Positions 16,198-24,117 of a stretch of 45,994 bases of DNA are shown in pieces. The DNA is from Candidatus Schekmanbacteria bacterium (GTDB taxonomy: Bacteria; SZUA-182). The stretch spans positions 1 to 45,994 of the forward strand of contig JACRJN010000111.1 in assembly GCA_016235675.1 (NCBI GenBank). Direction: 5' to 3'. Every line of letters begins with the position of its first letter. The stretch's first letter is position 1. The notes beneath the pieces are model-generated. The model searched no databases and was not told the DNA's origin. It worked only from the letters and a program-made list of their open reading frames with translations. The translations under genes were made by a program, and so were the position numbers.

Positions 16198-16350
16198 TAC
16201 ACGATTTTACAAATAACTAAGATTATTTTGTGGGCGTCATTGCGAGCTTAAGCGAAGCAATCTAAAGTTCGTGCGTCTGAGATTGCTTCGGCGATAAGGC
16301 TGCCTCGCAATGACAGCATAAACTCAGTTATTTATAAAATCGTGTACTAG
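16194..16350. repeat. CTAGTAC-bounded nested palindrome, element E2
   Basis: The arms CTAGTACACGATTTTA (from 16194) and TAAAATCGTGTACTAG (to 16350) enclose an ATTGCGAG...CTCGCAAT core at 16236-16314. Its left CTAG is the right CTAG of element E1, so the two elements abut and share the tetranucleotide. Confidence 0.8.
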
Positions 16351-16377
16351 TTTGTTGTATGTTCGGCATCTTATTTC

Positions 16378-16480
16378 ACCGCCACCACAACATAATCCAG
16401 GGCATAGAGCTTTTGCCTCTCCAGATGCTCATCCAGCCAGGTAAGCAGCCGGACATAAAGTTTGTTGATCTTCATAGTCA
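16378..16480 (-). pseudogene. Unidentified C-terminal fragment
   Basis: The minus strand reads [20 protein letters not shown], then KLYALDYVVVAVK and TAA. The ending DYVVVAVK is common at the C-terminus of surface-glycan enzymes, but too little is left to name it. It joins the asnB remnant in another frame at about 16485. Confidence 0.4.
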
Positions 16481-16484
16481 GCGG

Positions 16485-16745
16485 GTGGAGTAAGGATAAG
16501 CTTCTCTCTCAACACCCGGTAATTATATATTTCGCCGTTAAAAACTATGGATAACCGCTTATCCTCATTGAACATTGGCTGATGACCACCAGCCAAGTCA
16601 ATGATACTTAAGCGCAAATGACCCAATCCTAAGTTCTAGCCAGAATAGGTCCGGAATCATCCGGCCCCCGACGAGACATCGCTTGGCACGTTTGCCTTAG
16701 CAAATTTTCATCATTTAACCCTATTATTCCACATATCCCGCACAA
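16485..16745 (-). pseudogene. Asparagine synthetase B remnant (glutaminase domain)
   Basis: The frame from about 16745 reads CGICGIIGLNDENLLRQTCQ, then [17 protein letters not shown] before a TAG near 16634. In the next frame it continues [20 protein letters not shown], then [20 protein letters not shown]. These are the Cys2 nucleophile, RGPDDSG and NGEIYNY motifs of the AsnB/GATase II domain, in order. A frameshift separates the two parts and everything after about residue 85 is lost. AsnB-like amidotransferases are common in polysaccharide loci, so this was probably part of the glycan cluster. Confidence 0.8.
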
Positions 16746-16749
16746 AACA

Positions 16750-17168
16750 GTAATTCTCCAGATTCCCTAAACTTTAGGAAAATATTTACTGTGAGGTTAC
16801 TACAAATCACGGACAAAGTCTATCCCAAAATTAGTACAAACGCTCATCCATATAGAGTTATACTCAAAAAGTTCACAAATTGTGATTTGCTCTAAAAAAT
16901 TGGTAGCGTAGAAATACCGCAGACCTGAGGCGTCATTGCGAGCGAAGCGAAGCAATCTCCATGCGTGCACATGAGATTGCTTCGGCGATAAGGCTGCCTC
17001 GCAATGACGCTTTAGGTCTCTTATTGAGAACGCTACCAAAAAATTAGAAGAGAAGATAGCCACGAAAAACACGAAAGGGCACGGAAAAAATAATTATTTA
17101 GTCAAATTAAAGTATAGTTGTATCCTGTCTTGGTAGCGCAGGCTGGAGGCCTGTGCTACCGCCGCCAG
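16750..17168. repeat. Gap with palindromes, no gene
   Basis: The compound repeat at 16900-17038 has outer arms TTGGTAGCGT / ACGCTACCAA and an ATTGCGAG...CTCGCAAT core at 16932-17008. A second hairpin at about 17132-17158 (GTAGCGCAGGCTGG / CCTGTGCTAC) abuts the efflux gene. Degenerate CCACGAAAAACACGAA repeats lie near 17058. A 90-codon open frame here is made of repeat sequence and is not called. Confidence 0.75.
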
Positions 17169-18599
17169 TTATTCCATCGCCTCCCAGCCGCCGCCGAGGG
17201 ATTTATAGACGGCCACCAAATTAGACAATACCGCGCTTCTGCTTTGGGCAAGTTGGCTTTCGACAGAATAGAGGGAGCGTTCGGCATCCAGCACCGGGAA
17301 GAAATCGCTCAATCCGTTTAAATATAGCTCCTGGGCTAAATCCAAAGCGCGGCAGTTAGCGGATCGGGCGTCTTCTAAATGGTAACGATGCTTTTGCTCA
17401 CGAACATAAGCGGTAAGGGCGTTTTCCACCTCTTCCATGGCGGTAAGCAGGGTTTGCTCATAGCGGATCAGGGCTTGTTCCTGTCGGGCAACTTGCGTTT
17501 TGATATTTGACCGGATGCGCCCGGCGTTGAACAGGGGAAAACGGAGGCTGGGGCCGAAAGACCAGAATTTGCTCGGCCATTGTAAAAGTGTGGAAATATC
17601 GGTGCTTTGAAAACCGAGGTTGCCGGTTAGGGTTAACTGAGGATATAAATCCGCGTAAGATGCCTGAGATTTGGCAAAGGCTGCGGCCAATTCCCGTTCG
17701 GACTGGCGCAAATCGGGACGGCGGCGCATTAAATCGGCGGGCAGACCGACCAAAACTTCATCGGGAGTGATCGGTAAATCTTTAATCGGGGATAATTCCG
17801 ACCACAACGCCCCCGGATCCAACCCTATCAATATTGCCAAACGATGAGCGGCGCGCTTTTGTGCAATTTCCAGGGTGGGAATTTGTGCCAAAGTCAGGGA
17901 TACCTGGGACTCGGCGCGGGATACATCCAGATCGTTGCCTAATCCGGCTTCCAGGCGCACCTTGGTCAGGAGAAAAAAATCCTGCTGTATTTTTAGATTC
18001 TTCCCGACAATGGAAATCTGCTGTTGCAGCCCCCGAAATTCGATATAATTGCGTGATACTTCAGCCAAAAGGCTAATCATTATTCCCCGCCGGGCTTCTT
18101 GAACCGCCTCCATATCCGCCTGCGCCGCCTCGACTAAATGTTTCGCCTGCCCGTAAATGTCGATTTCCCAGGAGGCATCGAATCCGGCCTGGTAGAAATT
18201 ATAATCCAGCCTGCTGGAAAATCCGCCGCCGGTTCGTCCGCCTGCGATAACCGCAGCATTCTGGCTGCGTCTGTTGCGGCTATAGGATGTCCCCGCATTT
18301 ACCTGGGGGGACAAATCGGCTTCCACCGCCCCGCGCAAGGCGCGCACTTCCCGCAAACGGCTGTCCGCCTGGCGTAAATCAAGATTTGAAGCCGCCGCCT
18401 GTTTAATCAACGCATCCAATTGAGGGTCTTTAAAATACCGCCACCAGCGGACATCTTCCTCTGATGTGGGTTTAATTTCTTTAGCTTGCGTCTCATCCCA
18501 TTTTTCAGGAACCACCAATTGAGGCGGCTGGTAATTCACCTTGGGAGCGCAAGCGGCGCTGATGGTGCACAGGATTAATATGTAGATGATTTTGTTCAT
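17169..18599 (-). CDS. Outer-membrane efflux lipoprotein (NodT/TolC-like)
   Basis: About 476 residues. The start at 18599 follows GAGAGG and gives a lipoprotein signal, MNKIIYILILCTISAAC, with the lipobox Cys at residue 17. The body has two repeated TolC halves: early LIKQAAASNLDLRQADSRLR with GAVEADLSPQVNAG, and later LMRRRPDLRQSERELAAAF with YADLYPQLTLTGNLGF. RRPDLR and YPxLxLxGxLGF are hallmarks of the RND-type outer-membrane factor (NodT) family. It forms the outer-membrane channel for the fusion protein and ABC pump encoded upstream, and is the last gene of the tetR-led operon. The 190-base gap to the preceding gene is filled with palindromes. Confidence 0.92.
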   Translation of the reverse strand: MNKIIYILILCTISAACAPKVNYQPPQLVVPEKWDETQAKEIKPTSEEDVRWWRYFKDPQLDALIKQAAASNLDLRQADSRLREVRALRGAVEADLSPQVNAGTSYSRNRRSQNAAVIAGGRTGGGFSSRLDYNFYQAGFDASWEIDIYGQAKHLVEAAQADMEAVQEARRGIMISLLAEVSRNYIEFRGLQQQISIVGKNLKIQQDFFLLTKVRLEAGLGNDLDVSRAESQVSLTLAQIPTLEIAQKRAAHRLAILIGLDPGALWSELSPIKDLPITPDEVLVGLPADLMRRRPDLRQSERELAAAFAKSQASYADLYPQLTLTGNLGFQSTDISTLLQWPSKFWSFGPSLRFPLFNAGRIRSNIKTQVARQEQALIRYEQTLLTAMEEVENALTAYVREQKHRYHLEDARSANCRALDLAQELYLNGLSDFFPVLDAERSLYSVESQLAQSRSAVLSNLVAVYKSLGGGWEAME

Positions 18600-18788
18600 T
18601 ATACCTCTCAGGTGCAAGTCAATGCTGTTGACTTAAGACGTATCGTTGGGGTTTAGTTGGGGTTTATCCCCAACAGCAGACGTAGGAACCCTGCATCGAA
18701 AGCGGGGGATGAACCCCCGCTCTACACGTAGCGCAGGGCTTTAGCCCTGCTTTCGGACACACATCAAACCCACTAGCCGGTAGCAGAC
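18600..18788. repeat. Palindrome cluster between efflux genes
   Basis: Contains TTGGGG...CCCCAA and GGGGGATGAACCCCC hairpins (about 18651-18725), a GCAGGGCTTTAGCCCTGC hairpin near 18726-18743, and a further AGACC-TAACG-GTCT hairpin near 18784-18797. The 18651-18725 segment is nearly repeated at 21031-21102. No promoter is evident. Confidence 0.7.
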
Positions 18789-19901
18789 CTAACGGTCTGC
18801 ACTACGTAAAAATTCCTCACCCCTCACGCCTTTAGTCCCTTCCGCCTTATCCTCAATCGGTGCAGCTTCGATAAACACATCCATTTGCTGCCCGACATAA
18901 ACCGGCAGACGATGCCGGTCAAAGCTATAGATCACCTGCAATACCCGCGTATCGACGCGTTCGGTACTGTCGCCGCTCAAAGATCGCTTGGGTACCACAT
19001 AGGGCTCGGTACGCCGGTAAACCAAATCCGTTTTCAAATCGTTGTTACTTCTGACAAAGGCAATGGCGCGCGCCCGATCTTTAAAACGCCAGGCGTCATT
19101 TTCATCTATGTCGATGCGTACATGGAGTTGTTCCAGATTTCCCACCACCATCAACGGTTTGGATAACACCCCGGCCTGGGCGTATTCGCCGGTGCGGATA
19201 TTTATTTGCAAAACCTCGCCATCGATCGGCGAGCGAATAATCAAGCGCTCGATCTCGGTTTCTATGGCTTTGATTTGAGCGGCGGCCGCTTTTATTTCCG
19301 CTTCCGCCACGGCAATATCAGGTGCCCATCCGCCCGCTTTGATTTGTGTTAGCTGTGTTTGGGTCTCGGCTAATTTATCTTCGGCTAATTTCACGGCATA
19401 ACGGCGCGATGTGACTTCTTCCTGGCTTACCGCCCGTTTATCGCTGAGATTCTCCACCAAAGACAGGCGGGAGCGGGCCTCGGCTAAAGCGGTTTCGGCC
19501 TCATTTACCCGCGCCTGCATTGGTGCGACATCCTCTATGCGGGGCAGGCTTTTTAAGCGGATAAGCTTTTCCTGCGCGGTATTTAAAGCCGCCCGGCGTA
19601 CCATAGTTTCCGCTTTTTGATTCCGATCATCCAGTAAAAATAACGGCTCGTTCTTGTGCACCTTTTGCCCTGCAGCGACCTTAATCTCCTTGACGATTCC
19701 CGACAGGGGAGTGCCCACCGCGATATTTTCCGTTTCCGCTTCGATTATTCCCGCTCCGGCGATATAGGCCGGATACGGGGCTTTAGAAGGCTGCGCCGGC
19801 GGCAACATTGCCGGAACTTCCTTGCTTCCCGCGATTACCGTGCGGATGGCGAAGATTAGCCCGAAGAGAGCTAAGAGGGGGAGAATATATTTGCGTATCA
19901 T
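18789..19901 (-). CDS. HlyD-family membrane fusion protein (DevB-like)
   Basis: A 370-residue periplasmic adaptor. An N-terminal signal anchor (YILPLLALFGLIFAIRTVIA) is followed by the first lipoyl half (GIIEAETENIAVGTPLSGIV, DRNQKAETMVRRAAL), a long alpha-hairpin coiled coil of about residues 85-195 (MQARVNEAETALAEARSRLS, VSQEEVTSRRYAV), and the second lipoyl half IRSPIDGEVLQINIRTGEYA. A beta-barrel with VRIDIDENDAWRF follows. This links the inner-membrane pump to the outer-membrane channel. The start ATG at 19901 has AAAGGAAA upstream. The last residues (RGEEFLRSADR) run into repeat sequence at 18789-18800, so the original C-terminus may have been altered. Confidence 0.92.
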   Translation of the reverse strand: MIRKYILPLLALFGLIFAIRTVIAGSKEVPAMLPPAQPSKAPYPAYIAGAGIIEAETENIAVGTPLSGIVKEIKVAAGQKVHKNEPLFLLDDRNQKAETMVRRAALNTAQEKLIRLKSLPRIEDVAPMQARVNEAETALAEARSRLSLVENLSDKRAVSQEEVTSRRYAVKLAEDKLAETQTQLTQIKAGGWAPDIAVAEAEIKAAAAQIKAIETEIERLIIRSPIDGEVLQINIRTGEYAQAGVLSKPLMVVGNLEQLHVRIDIDENDAWRFKDRARAIAFVRSNNDLKTDLVYRRTEPYVVPKRSLSGDSTERVDTRVLQVIYSFDRHRLPVYVGQQMDVFIEAAPIEDKAEGTKGVRGEEFLRSADR

Positions 19902-19920
19902 ATGGGTTTCCTTTGTTTAA

Positions 19921-20073
19921 TACCAAGTTGCGTTCATAGGAGTAAATTACGTTTTAATGGTCATTGCGAGGCAGCCTTATCGCCGAAGCAATCTCAGATG
20001 CTACAATTCGAGATTGCTTCGCTCCGCTCGCAATGACAACCTTCTATTTTACTTCTATGAATGCAACTTGGTT
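19921..20073. repeat. Compound palindrome between fusion protein and ATPase genes
   Basis: The outer arms ACCAAGTTGCGTTCATAG (19922-19939) and CTATGAATGCAACTTGGT (20055-20072) differ at one position. The inner ATTGCGAG...CTCGCAAT core is 19960-20037. A sister with the same arm family is at 22345-22487. Confidence 0.85.
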
Positions 20074-20091
20074 AAGCTGTCAGCTTTTAGT

Positions 20092-20802
20092 TTACAACTC
20101 CTTCGCACTATTGACCACCTTCTCGATATGCCCGTCGTCCATTTTGGCGATGCGGTCGGCGAATTCGAAGATACGGGCGTCGTGGGTAACTACGATCAGC
20201 GCACGGGTAGGGCCGACAGCCACTTCCCGCAACAGCTCCATAATCTTATGGCCGGTTTGGTGATCCAGGGCGCTGGTCGGCTCATCGCAAACAATTAACC
20301 GGGGATTGTGCACCATCGCTCTGGCGATGGCTACCCGCTGCTGCTGTCCGCCGGAAAGATCGGCGGGCAGGCGGTTAAGCTTATCACTCAAGCCTACCCG
20401 CTCCAAAAACCCGACGGCTTTTTTAATCGCCTGGCGTTTACTCATCCCGTTTATTACCAGCGGAACACAGGCATTTTCCGCCGCGGTAAGGGTGGGAAAC
20501 AGGTTATACGCCTGAAAAACAAAGCCGATGTTCTGTCCGCGGAAACGGGTTCTGTGCTTTTCCCGCATCTTATTGAAATCATGATCAAACACCACACAAT
20601 CGCCGTTGTCATGATTAAGGATTCCGGCAATCACGGAAATCAGCGTGGTTTTGCCGCAGCCCGATGGCCCCACCAGCATCATCAATTCACCGCTGTAGAC
20701 CTCCAGGTCGATGCCGCGTAATGCCTGCACCTGAGCGCTTCCGCTGCCGTATGTTTTAGTGACCTGGCGGCAAGAAACCGCCAGGGAAGAGTTGTTAGCC
20801 AT
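20092..20802 (-). CDS. ABC transporter ATP-binding protein (MacB/LolD/DevA type)
   Basis: A 236-residue nucleotide-binding subunit. Walker A is MLVGPSGCGKTTLIS near residue 45; the Q-loop is FVFQAYNLFPTLTA; the signature LSGGQQQRVAIARA is near residue 145; Walker B is LIVCDEPTSALD; and the H-loop is VTHDARIFEFAD. NLFPTLTAAENA and the length are typical of the MacB/LolD/DevA exporter subfamily. It powers the FtsX-like permease encoded upstream. The ATG at 20802 has only a weak ribosome binding site. Confidence 0.93.
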   Translation of the reverse strand: MANNSSLAVSCRQVTKTYGSGSAQVQALRGIDLEVYSGELMMLVGPSGCGKTTLISVIAGILNHDNGDCVVFDHDFNKMREKHRTRFRGQNIGFVFQAYNLFPTLTAAENACVPLVINGMSKRQAIKKAVGFLERVGLSDKLNRLPADLSGGQQQRVAIARAMVHNPRLIVCDEPTSALDHQTGHKIMELLREVAVGPTRALIVVTHDARIFEFADRIAKMDDGHIEKVVNSAKEL

Positions 20803-20833
20803 AGTTATTTTTTTAGAGGCCAGGTGTTAGGGA

Positions 20834-21008
20834 CTAGTACGCCGTCCATTTAATGTTGACGGGTTCCAACATGTCATCCCCGAATGCCTTTATCGGGGAT
20901 ATGGTGTTGAAAAAAACCAGATTCCCGATAACATCATTCGGGAATGACAAAACGAAGAGTATAAAATCTTTATCCCAACCCGTCAATATAAAATGGACGC
21001 TGTACTAG
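20834..21008. repeat. CTAGTAC-bounded nested palindrome, element E3
   Basis: Ends are CTAGTACGCCGTCCATTT and AAATGGACGCTGTACTAG, with TTGACGGG / CCCGTCAA just inside. The inner core is the GTCATCCCCGAAT...ATTCGGGAATGAC family (about 20873-20949), related to cores near 24669 and 37242. It shares its terminal heptamer with E1 and E2 but not its arms. Confidence 0.8.
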
Positions 21009-21030
21009 GTGCTAGTTAAGAAAATATAGC

Positions 21031-21102
21031 ATTGGGGTTCATCCCCAACAACAGACGCAGGAACCTTGCATCGGATGCGGGGGATGAACCCCCGCGCTAC
21101 GA
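21031..21102. repeat. Double-hairpin repeat
   Basis: TTGGGGTTCATCCCCAA followed by GCGGGGGATGAACCCCCGC. Nearly the same sequence lies at 18651-18725 in the same operon. Confidence 0.7.
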
Positions 21103-21134
21103 ATTGCTAGCCCCTAATCCCTAGCCTCTTATTT

Positions 21135-22295
21135 TTACCCCTTAAAAACAATCGCCGGTTCCAGCTTCATCACCTTGTGAATGCTCAGCAGCGCCGAGAT
21201 CAGGCAAATGATCACAATGGCCGTACCGCTGATGACCAAGATCTGCCAGGGCAGCTTAAAGGCCAGTTCGGTATTGCGGGCTAAATAGCCTATCGATGAC
21301 GCCGCCCCCACTCCCAGTCCGTAGCCGATACTGCCGACAACGAGGGCTTGCAGGATAATCATGCGCAGCAATTTGCCGTTAGTTGCTCCCATCGCCTTGA
21401 GCGTACCGAAATAGCGCAGGTTTTCCACGGTAAAGTTATAAAAGGTCTGTCCGGCGATAATCACCCCCACGACAAACCCTAAAGTCACCGCAATCCCGAA
21501 GTTTACCGGGATGCCGGTATTTTTTAGAAAATATTGGATAGTAATCATTTTAAACTGGTCTTTGGTATGTGCTCCCAATCCGGTCTGGCGCTGGATCCGG
21601 TCGCATAAAGCGGCAATATCCTGACCGGGTTTGGCCTTGACCAGGATGAACGACAGGCTTTTGCGCTCCTGCGGGGCAAAAATCTTGGTGCGGGAATAAG
21701 TGGTGTAAATTACCGGAAAGGCCATAAAAACCTTGGAGCCGCGGAAAAATCCCGCTACCACCGCCCGGTGATCATTTAATTCCAGGGTGTCTCCCAGTTT
21801 CAGGGGAATCCGCTCTCCGTCAGGCGTCAGGGGAGGCTTGGCCAGTTTTTTTTGGGAAGCGACTATATCCACGATAACGCTGTCGCTTTGGCGCAAATCG
21901 GATAATTTGCCCTGCACCATTTCCGAAGGGCCGCCGATTAACGTGGCGTCATCCAATCCCATTACCGAACAGGTCTGAAAATTGCCGTCCTCCATCCTGA
22001 CGCGCAAAAGCCCGCGGTAGAGCGGCACCGCCCATTCCACACCTTTGACCCCGCGTACCCGCAAAACCTGGGTATCCTTCAAGGGCTTGATGTCGTCTAT
22101 ATACTGAACCTTGGAATCCATCACCCAAATATCGGGCAAGCTTGCATCGCTAATCGCTCCATAAGCGCGCGCCATGATTCCGGTAAAGATTCCCAATTGC
22201 TGGGTAATCAGCAGGGAGGCAAAGGTTAAGCCGGTCAGGATGCCGATATATTTGGCGCGGTCGCCGATTAGCATTTTCAGGGCGATGAAATTCAT
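21135..22295 (-). CDS. FtsX-like ABC permease (DevC/MacB type)
   Basis: About 386 residues. The start at 22295 (MNFIALKMLIGDRAKYIGIL) is chosen because the longer frame to 22322 is made of repeat sequence. The first membrane helix is GILTGLTFASLLITQQLGIF. A long periplasmic domain follows (about 45-255), with WVMDSKVQYIDDIKPLKD and VIVDIVASQKKLAKPPLTP. Three C-terminal helices follow, including FGIAVTLGFVVGVIIAGQTF and the coupling segment LRYFGTLKAMGATNGKLLRM. The four-helix FtsX fold and the partner genes fit a DevBCA- or MacAB-type exporter of lipids, glycolipids or drugs. Substrate unknown. Confidence 0.9.
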   Translation of the reverse strand: MNFIALKMLIGDRAKYIGILTGLTFASLLITQQLGIFTGIMARAYGAISDASLPDIWVMDSKVQYIDDIKPLKDTQVLRVRGVKGVEWAVPLYRGLLRVRMEDGNFQTCSVMGLDDATLIGGPSEMVQGKLSDLRQSDSVIVDIVASQKKLAKPPLTPDGERIPLKLGDTLELNDHRAVVAGFFRGSKVFMAFPVIYTTYSRTKIFAPQERKSLSFILVKAKPGQDIAALCDRIQRQTGLGAHTKDQFKMITIQYFLKNTGIPVNFGIAVTLGFVVGVIIAGQTFYNFTVENLRYFGTLKAMGATNGKLLRMIILQALVVGSIGYGLGVGAASSIGYLARNTELAFKLPWQILVISGTAIVIICLISALLSIHKVMKLEPAIVFKG

Positions 22296-22308
22296 AGTTA
22301 ATCTCGTT

Positions 22309-22487
22309 GGTAGCGCAGGCATCTTGCCTGTGCTAACGAAGGCAGGGGATTAATACCAAGTTACGTTCATAGAAGTAAATTACGTTTTAATTGTCATAGC
22401 TCAGCAGCCTTACCGCCGAAGCAATCTCAGACGCTACAATAAAATCGAGCTTGCTTCGCTTAAGCTCGCAATGACAACCTTCTATTT
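22309..22487. repeat. Compound palindrome between tetR and permease genes
   Basis: A GTAGCGCAGGCATCTTGCC hairpin near 22309 is followed by the ACCAAGTTACGTTCATAG arm (22345-22362) and an ATTGCGAG-family core at 22393-22475. The right arm survives only as TTCTATTTTACTT and then becomes the 3' end of tetR, whose TAG lies inside the repeat. Confidence 0.75.
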
Positions 22488-23111
22488 TACTTTATTAAGC
22501 CCCGCCAGCGAAAATTCCGTAATATGCTTTGCCAGGCGCTCTATATCCTGCCGGGTGTATTTTTGCTCCGGCATCAGACGGGAATGCACCGGGCGAGAAC
22601 AATAATAAAAGATACATTGACCGACGATGCTGGATTTATATAAATTTAGCTCCTGCTCGCTGATATTCTGACCGAGAAATTCTTTTAATATGCCGGACAG
22701 CCGGTTAAATAACGGGCGTAACGCTTCCTCGATAAAGATATTTAAGGCCGGGGTAGGCTCCAGCATCTCCCGTTTCATCAGCTTCCCATACCAGCCGGCG
22801 TGCTCTTCATCCAAAATACGCAACAGAAAGGAAAGGATAAAGGCATATAATTGCTGCCCGGCGGCAGCTCCCGGTTGCAACCCCAAATCCGGCGGGTATT
22901 TTTGAATAATCCTGCCGAAAGATTGCTTGAGCAAGGTCAGATAGAGTTGCTCTTTGTCGCCGAAGTGATAATTTACCGCAGCCAGATTTACCTGAGCGCG
23001 TTTGCAAATCTTCCGTACCGTTGCCGCTCTAAAGCCATGCTCGGCAAAAACCGCTCCGGCAGCTTCCAATATCCGCTGCCGGGTGTTGGAAATATCGTTG
23101 ACCGTTTCCAT
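22482..23111 (-). CDS. TetR-family regulator (DUF1956/CerR-like C-terminus)
   Basis: About 209 residues. The start at 23111 (METVNDISNTRQRILEAAGA) is preferred because the longer frame runs through the promoter and operator. The N-terminal HTH covers residues about 8-55: FAEHGFRAATVRKICKRAQV followed by NLAAVNYHFGDKEQLYLTLL, the classic TetR recognition helix. The C-terminal ligand domain has YGKLMKREMLEPTPAL and a tail like YbiH/CecR-type proteins (DUF1956). It heads the efflux operon and probably represses it until a substrate binds. The last codons (NKVK and TAG) lie in repeat sequence, so the natural C-terminus may have been replaced. Confidence 0.9.
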   Translation of the reverse strand: METVNDISNTRQRILEAAGAVFAEHGFRAATVRKICKRAQVNLAAVNYHFGDKEQLYLTLLKQSFGRIIQKYPPDLGLQPGAAAGQQLYAFILSFLLRILDEEHAGWYGKLMKREMLEPTPALNIFIEEALRPLFNRLSGILKEFLGQNISEQELNLYKSSIVGQCIFYYCSRPVHSRLMPEQKYTRQDIERLAKHITEFSLAGLNKVK

Positions 23112-23133
23112 ATTTAAACCCCTGTTTAAAACA

Positions 23134-23162
23134 ACTGTATCAAACATATGTTTGAATGTCAA
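23134..23162 (-). promoter_or_regulatory. Efflux operon promoter with TetR operator
   Basis: On the minus strand TTGACA (23157-23162) and TACAGT (23134-23139) are 17 bases apart. The spacer holds the perfect 14-bp palindrome CAAACATATGTTTG (23141-23154). An operator between the two promoter boxes would block polymerase when the TetR protein is bound. Confidence 0.8.
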
Positions 23163-23175
23163 GATATTTTTCCCT

Positions 23176-23211
23176 TAAAAAAAAGGGGCGACATGGAATA
23201 TGCCGCCCCTT
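23176..23211 (-). terminator. Rho-independent terminator
   Basis: On the minus strand the stem AAGGGGCG / CGCCCCTT (arms 23204-23211 and 23183-23190, 13-base loop) is followed by a run of T. It would stop transcription from the PEP-CTERM gene before it enters the tetR promoter. Confidence 0.8.
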
Positions 23212-23231
23212 AAATGTATTCGGGTACAATT

Positions 23232-23375
23232 AATTGGTTGCGTTCTCAATAAGAGACCCAAAGCGTCATTGCGAGGCAGCCTTATCGCCGAAGCAATCTT
23301 AATACGCTCGCCTGGAGATTGCTTCGCTCCGCTCGCAATGACGCTTCAGGTCTCTGTATTTCTACGCTACCAATT
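23232..23375. repeat. Compound palindrome downstream of PEP-CTERM gene
   Basis: The outer arms AATTGGTTGCGTTCTC and the related GTAGCGTAGAAAT-type complement ending CTACCAATT surround an ATTGCGAG core at 23265-23342. An AGAGACC / GGTCTCT pair lies between. The arm family is shared with 16900-17038 and the right side of 42219-42320. Confidence 0.8.
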
Positions 23376-24096
23376 AATTTGAAGTTGTCCGTTTCTTTCG
23401 GCCTAAACCGATTAAAGCTCCCAACCCGGAAGCTAAAAGCGACAGGCTGGCCGGTTCGGGAACGGTAGCGACAGCGACATCAGTTATTTCTAAGCCGGAA
23501 GAAATCTGACAATGCTTATTTTCCTGATACGGAGAATTTCCGGCAATTACGATATAATCCGTTAAGCCGTTATCTGCAATAATATCAAGGGGTATGCTTA
23601 TATTTAATCGGGTGTTATTCCAGGAACCCGGCACATCGCCAATTGTATTTCCCCAATCTCCCCATGGTGTACTCTCTATCTTGAGAAGACCAAAAGTTCC
23701 GCTATTCGGTAATTGTCCGGGGGTAAACATACAAAATGGGATGTTGTAGTCGATACCCAATCCTAAAGAGGAATGCCCGTCGCTGCCGTAAGACGACACC
23801 TGATGAGCGCCGGTAGCTGAATTTTGATCGGTATCCAAACCCAGAAACCCGCAAAGTTGGTTGTTTGCAGCGTATCCCATCAAACCTGAAAGTACTGGCT
23901 CGCGGTTTAAATTTATCGAGAAATTCAGATAGCCGGGGCTGATGGTGTCGGTTACCGTCAAAATATCATAGTCTACAAAGCGTCCGCTGCCCGGATAATC
24001 CATGCCCGGATCATTTACTGTCCTGGCGGATGCTTTGGCGTTTCCGCCCAAAGTGATTAAAATCGCTGCCAGCAAAGCGGTAAATTTGTGTTTCAT
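23374..24096 (-). CDS. PEP-CTERM exported protein
   Basis: About 240 residues. The start at 24096 follows GGAGAAAGGCAAAAA. A signal peptide (KFTALLAAILITLGGNAKAS) is followed by a beta-rich body containing GLDTDQNSATGAHQVSS, a calcium-like acidic loop, and WGDWGNTIGDVPGSWNN. The C-terminus VPEPASLSLLASGLGALIGL with GRKKR is a textbook PEP-CTERM sorting signal: VPEP, hydrophobic helix, basic tail. Such proteins are cleaved by an exosortase and delivered to the surface or to extracellular polysaccharide. No exosortase is in this window. The function of the body is unknown. Confidence 0.9.
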   Translation of the reverse strand: MKHKFTALLAAILITLGGNAKASARTVNDPGMDYPGSGRFVDYDILTVTDTISPGYLNFSINLNREPVLSGLMGYAANNQLCGFLGLDTDQNSATGAHQVSSYGSDGHSSLGLGIDYNIPFCMFTPGQLPNSGTFGLLKIESTPWGDWGNTIGDVPGSWNNTRLNISIPLDIIADNGLTDYIVIAGNSPYQENKHCQISSGLEITDVAVATVPEPASLSLLASGLGALIGLGRKKRTTSN

Positions 24097-24117
24097 TTTT
24101 TGCCTTTCTCCTTGCAT

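Noticed and set aside
16800-17072. 90-codon minus-strand frame
   Set aside because: It is composed mainly of the ATTGCGAG palindrome and its arms.
23200-23382. 60-codon plus-strand frame
   Set aside because: It is read-through of a repeat; similar short frames arise in other repeat copies.
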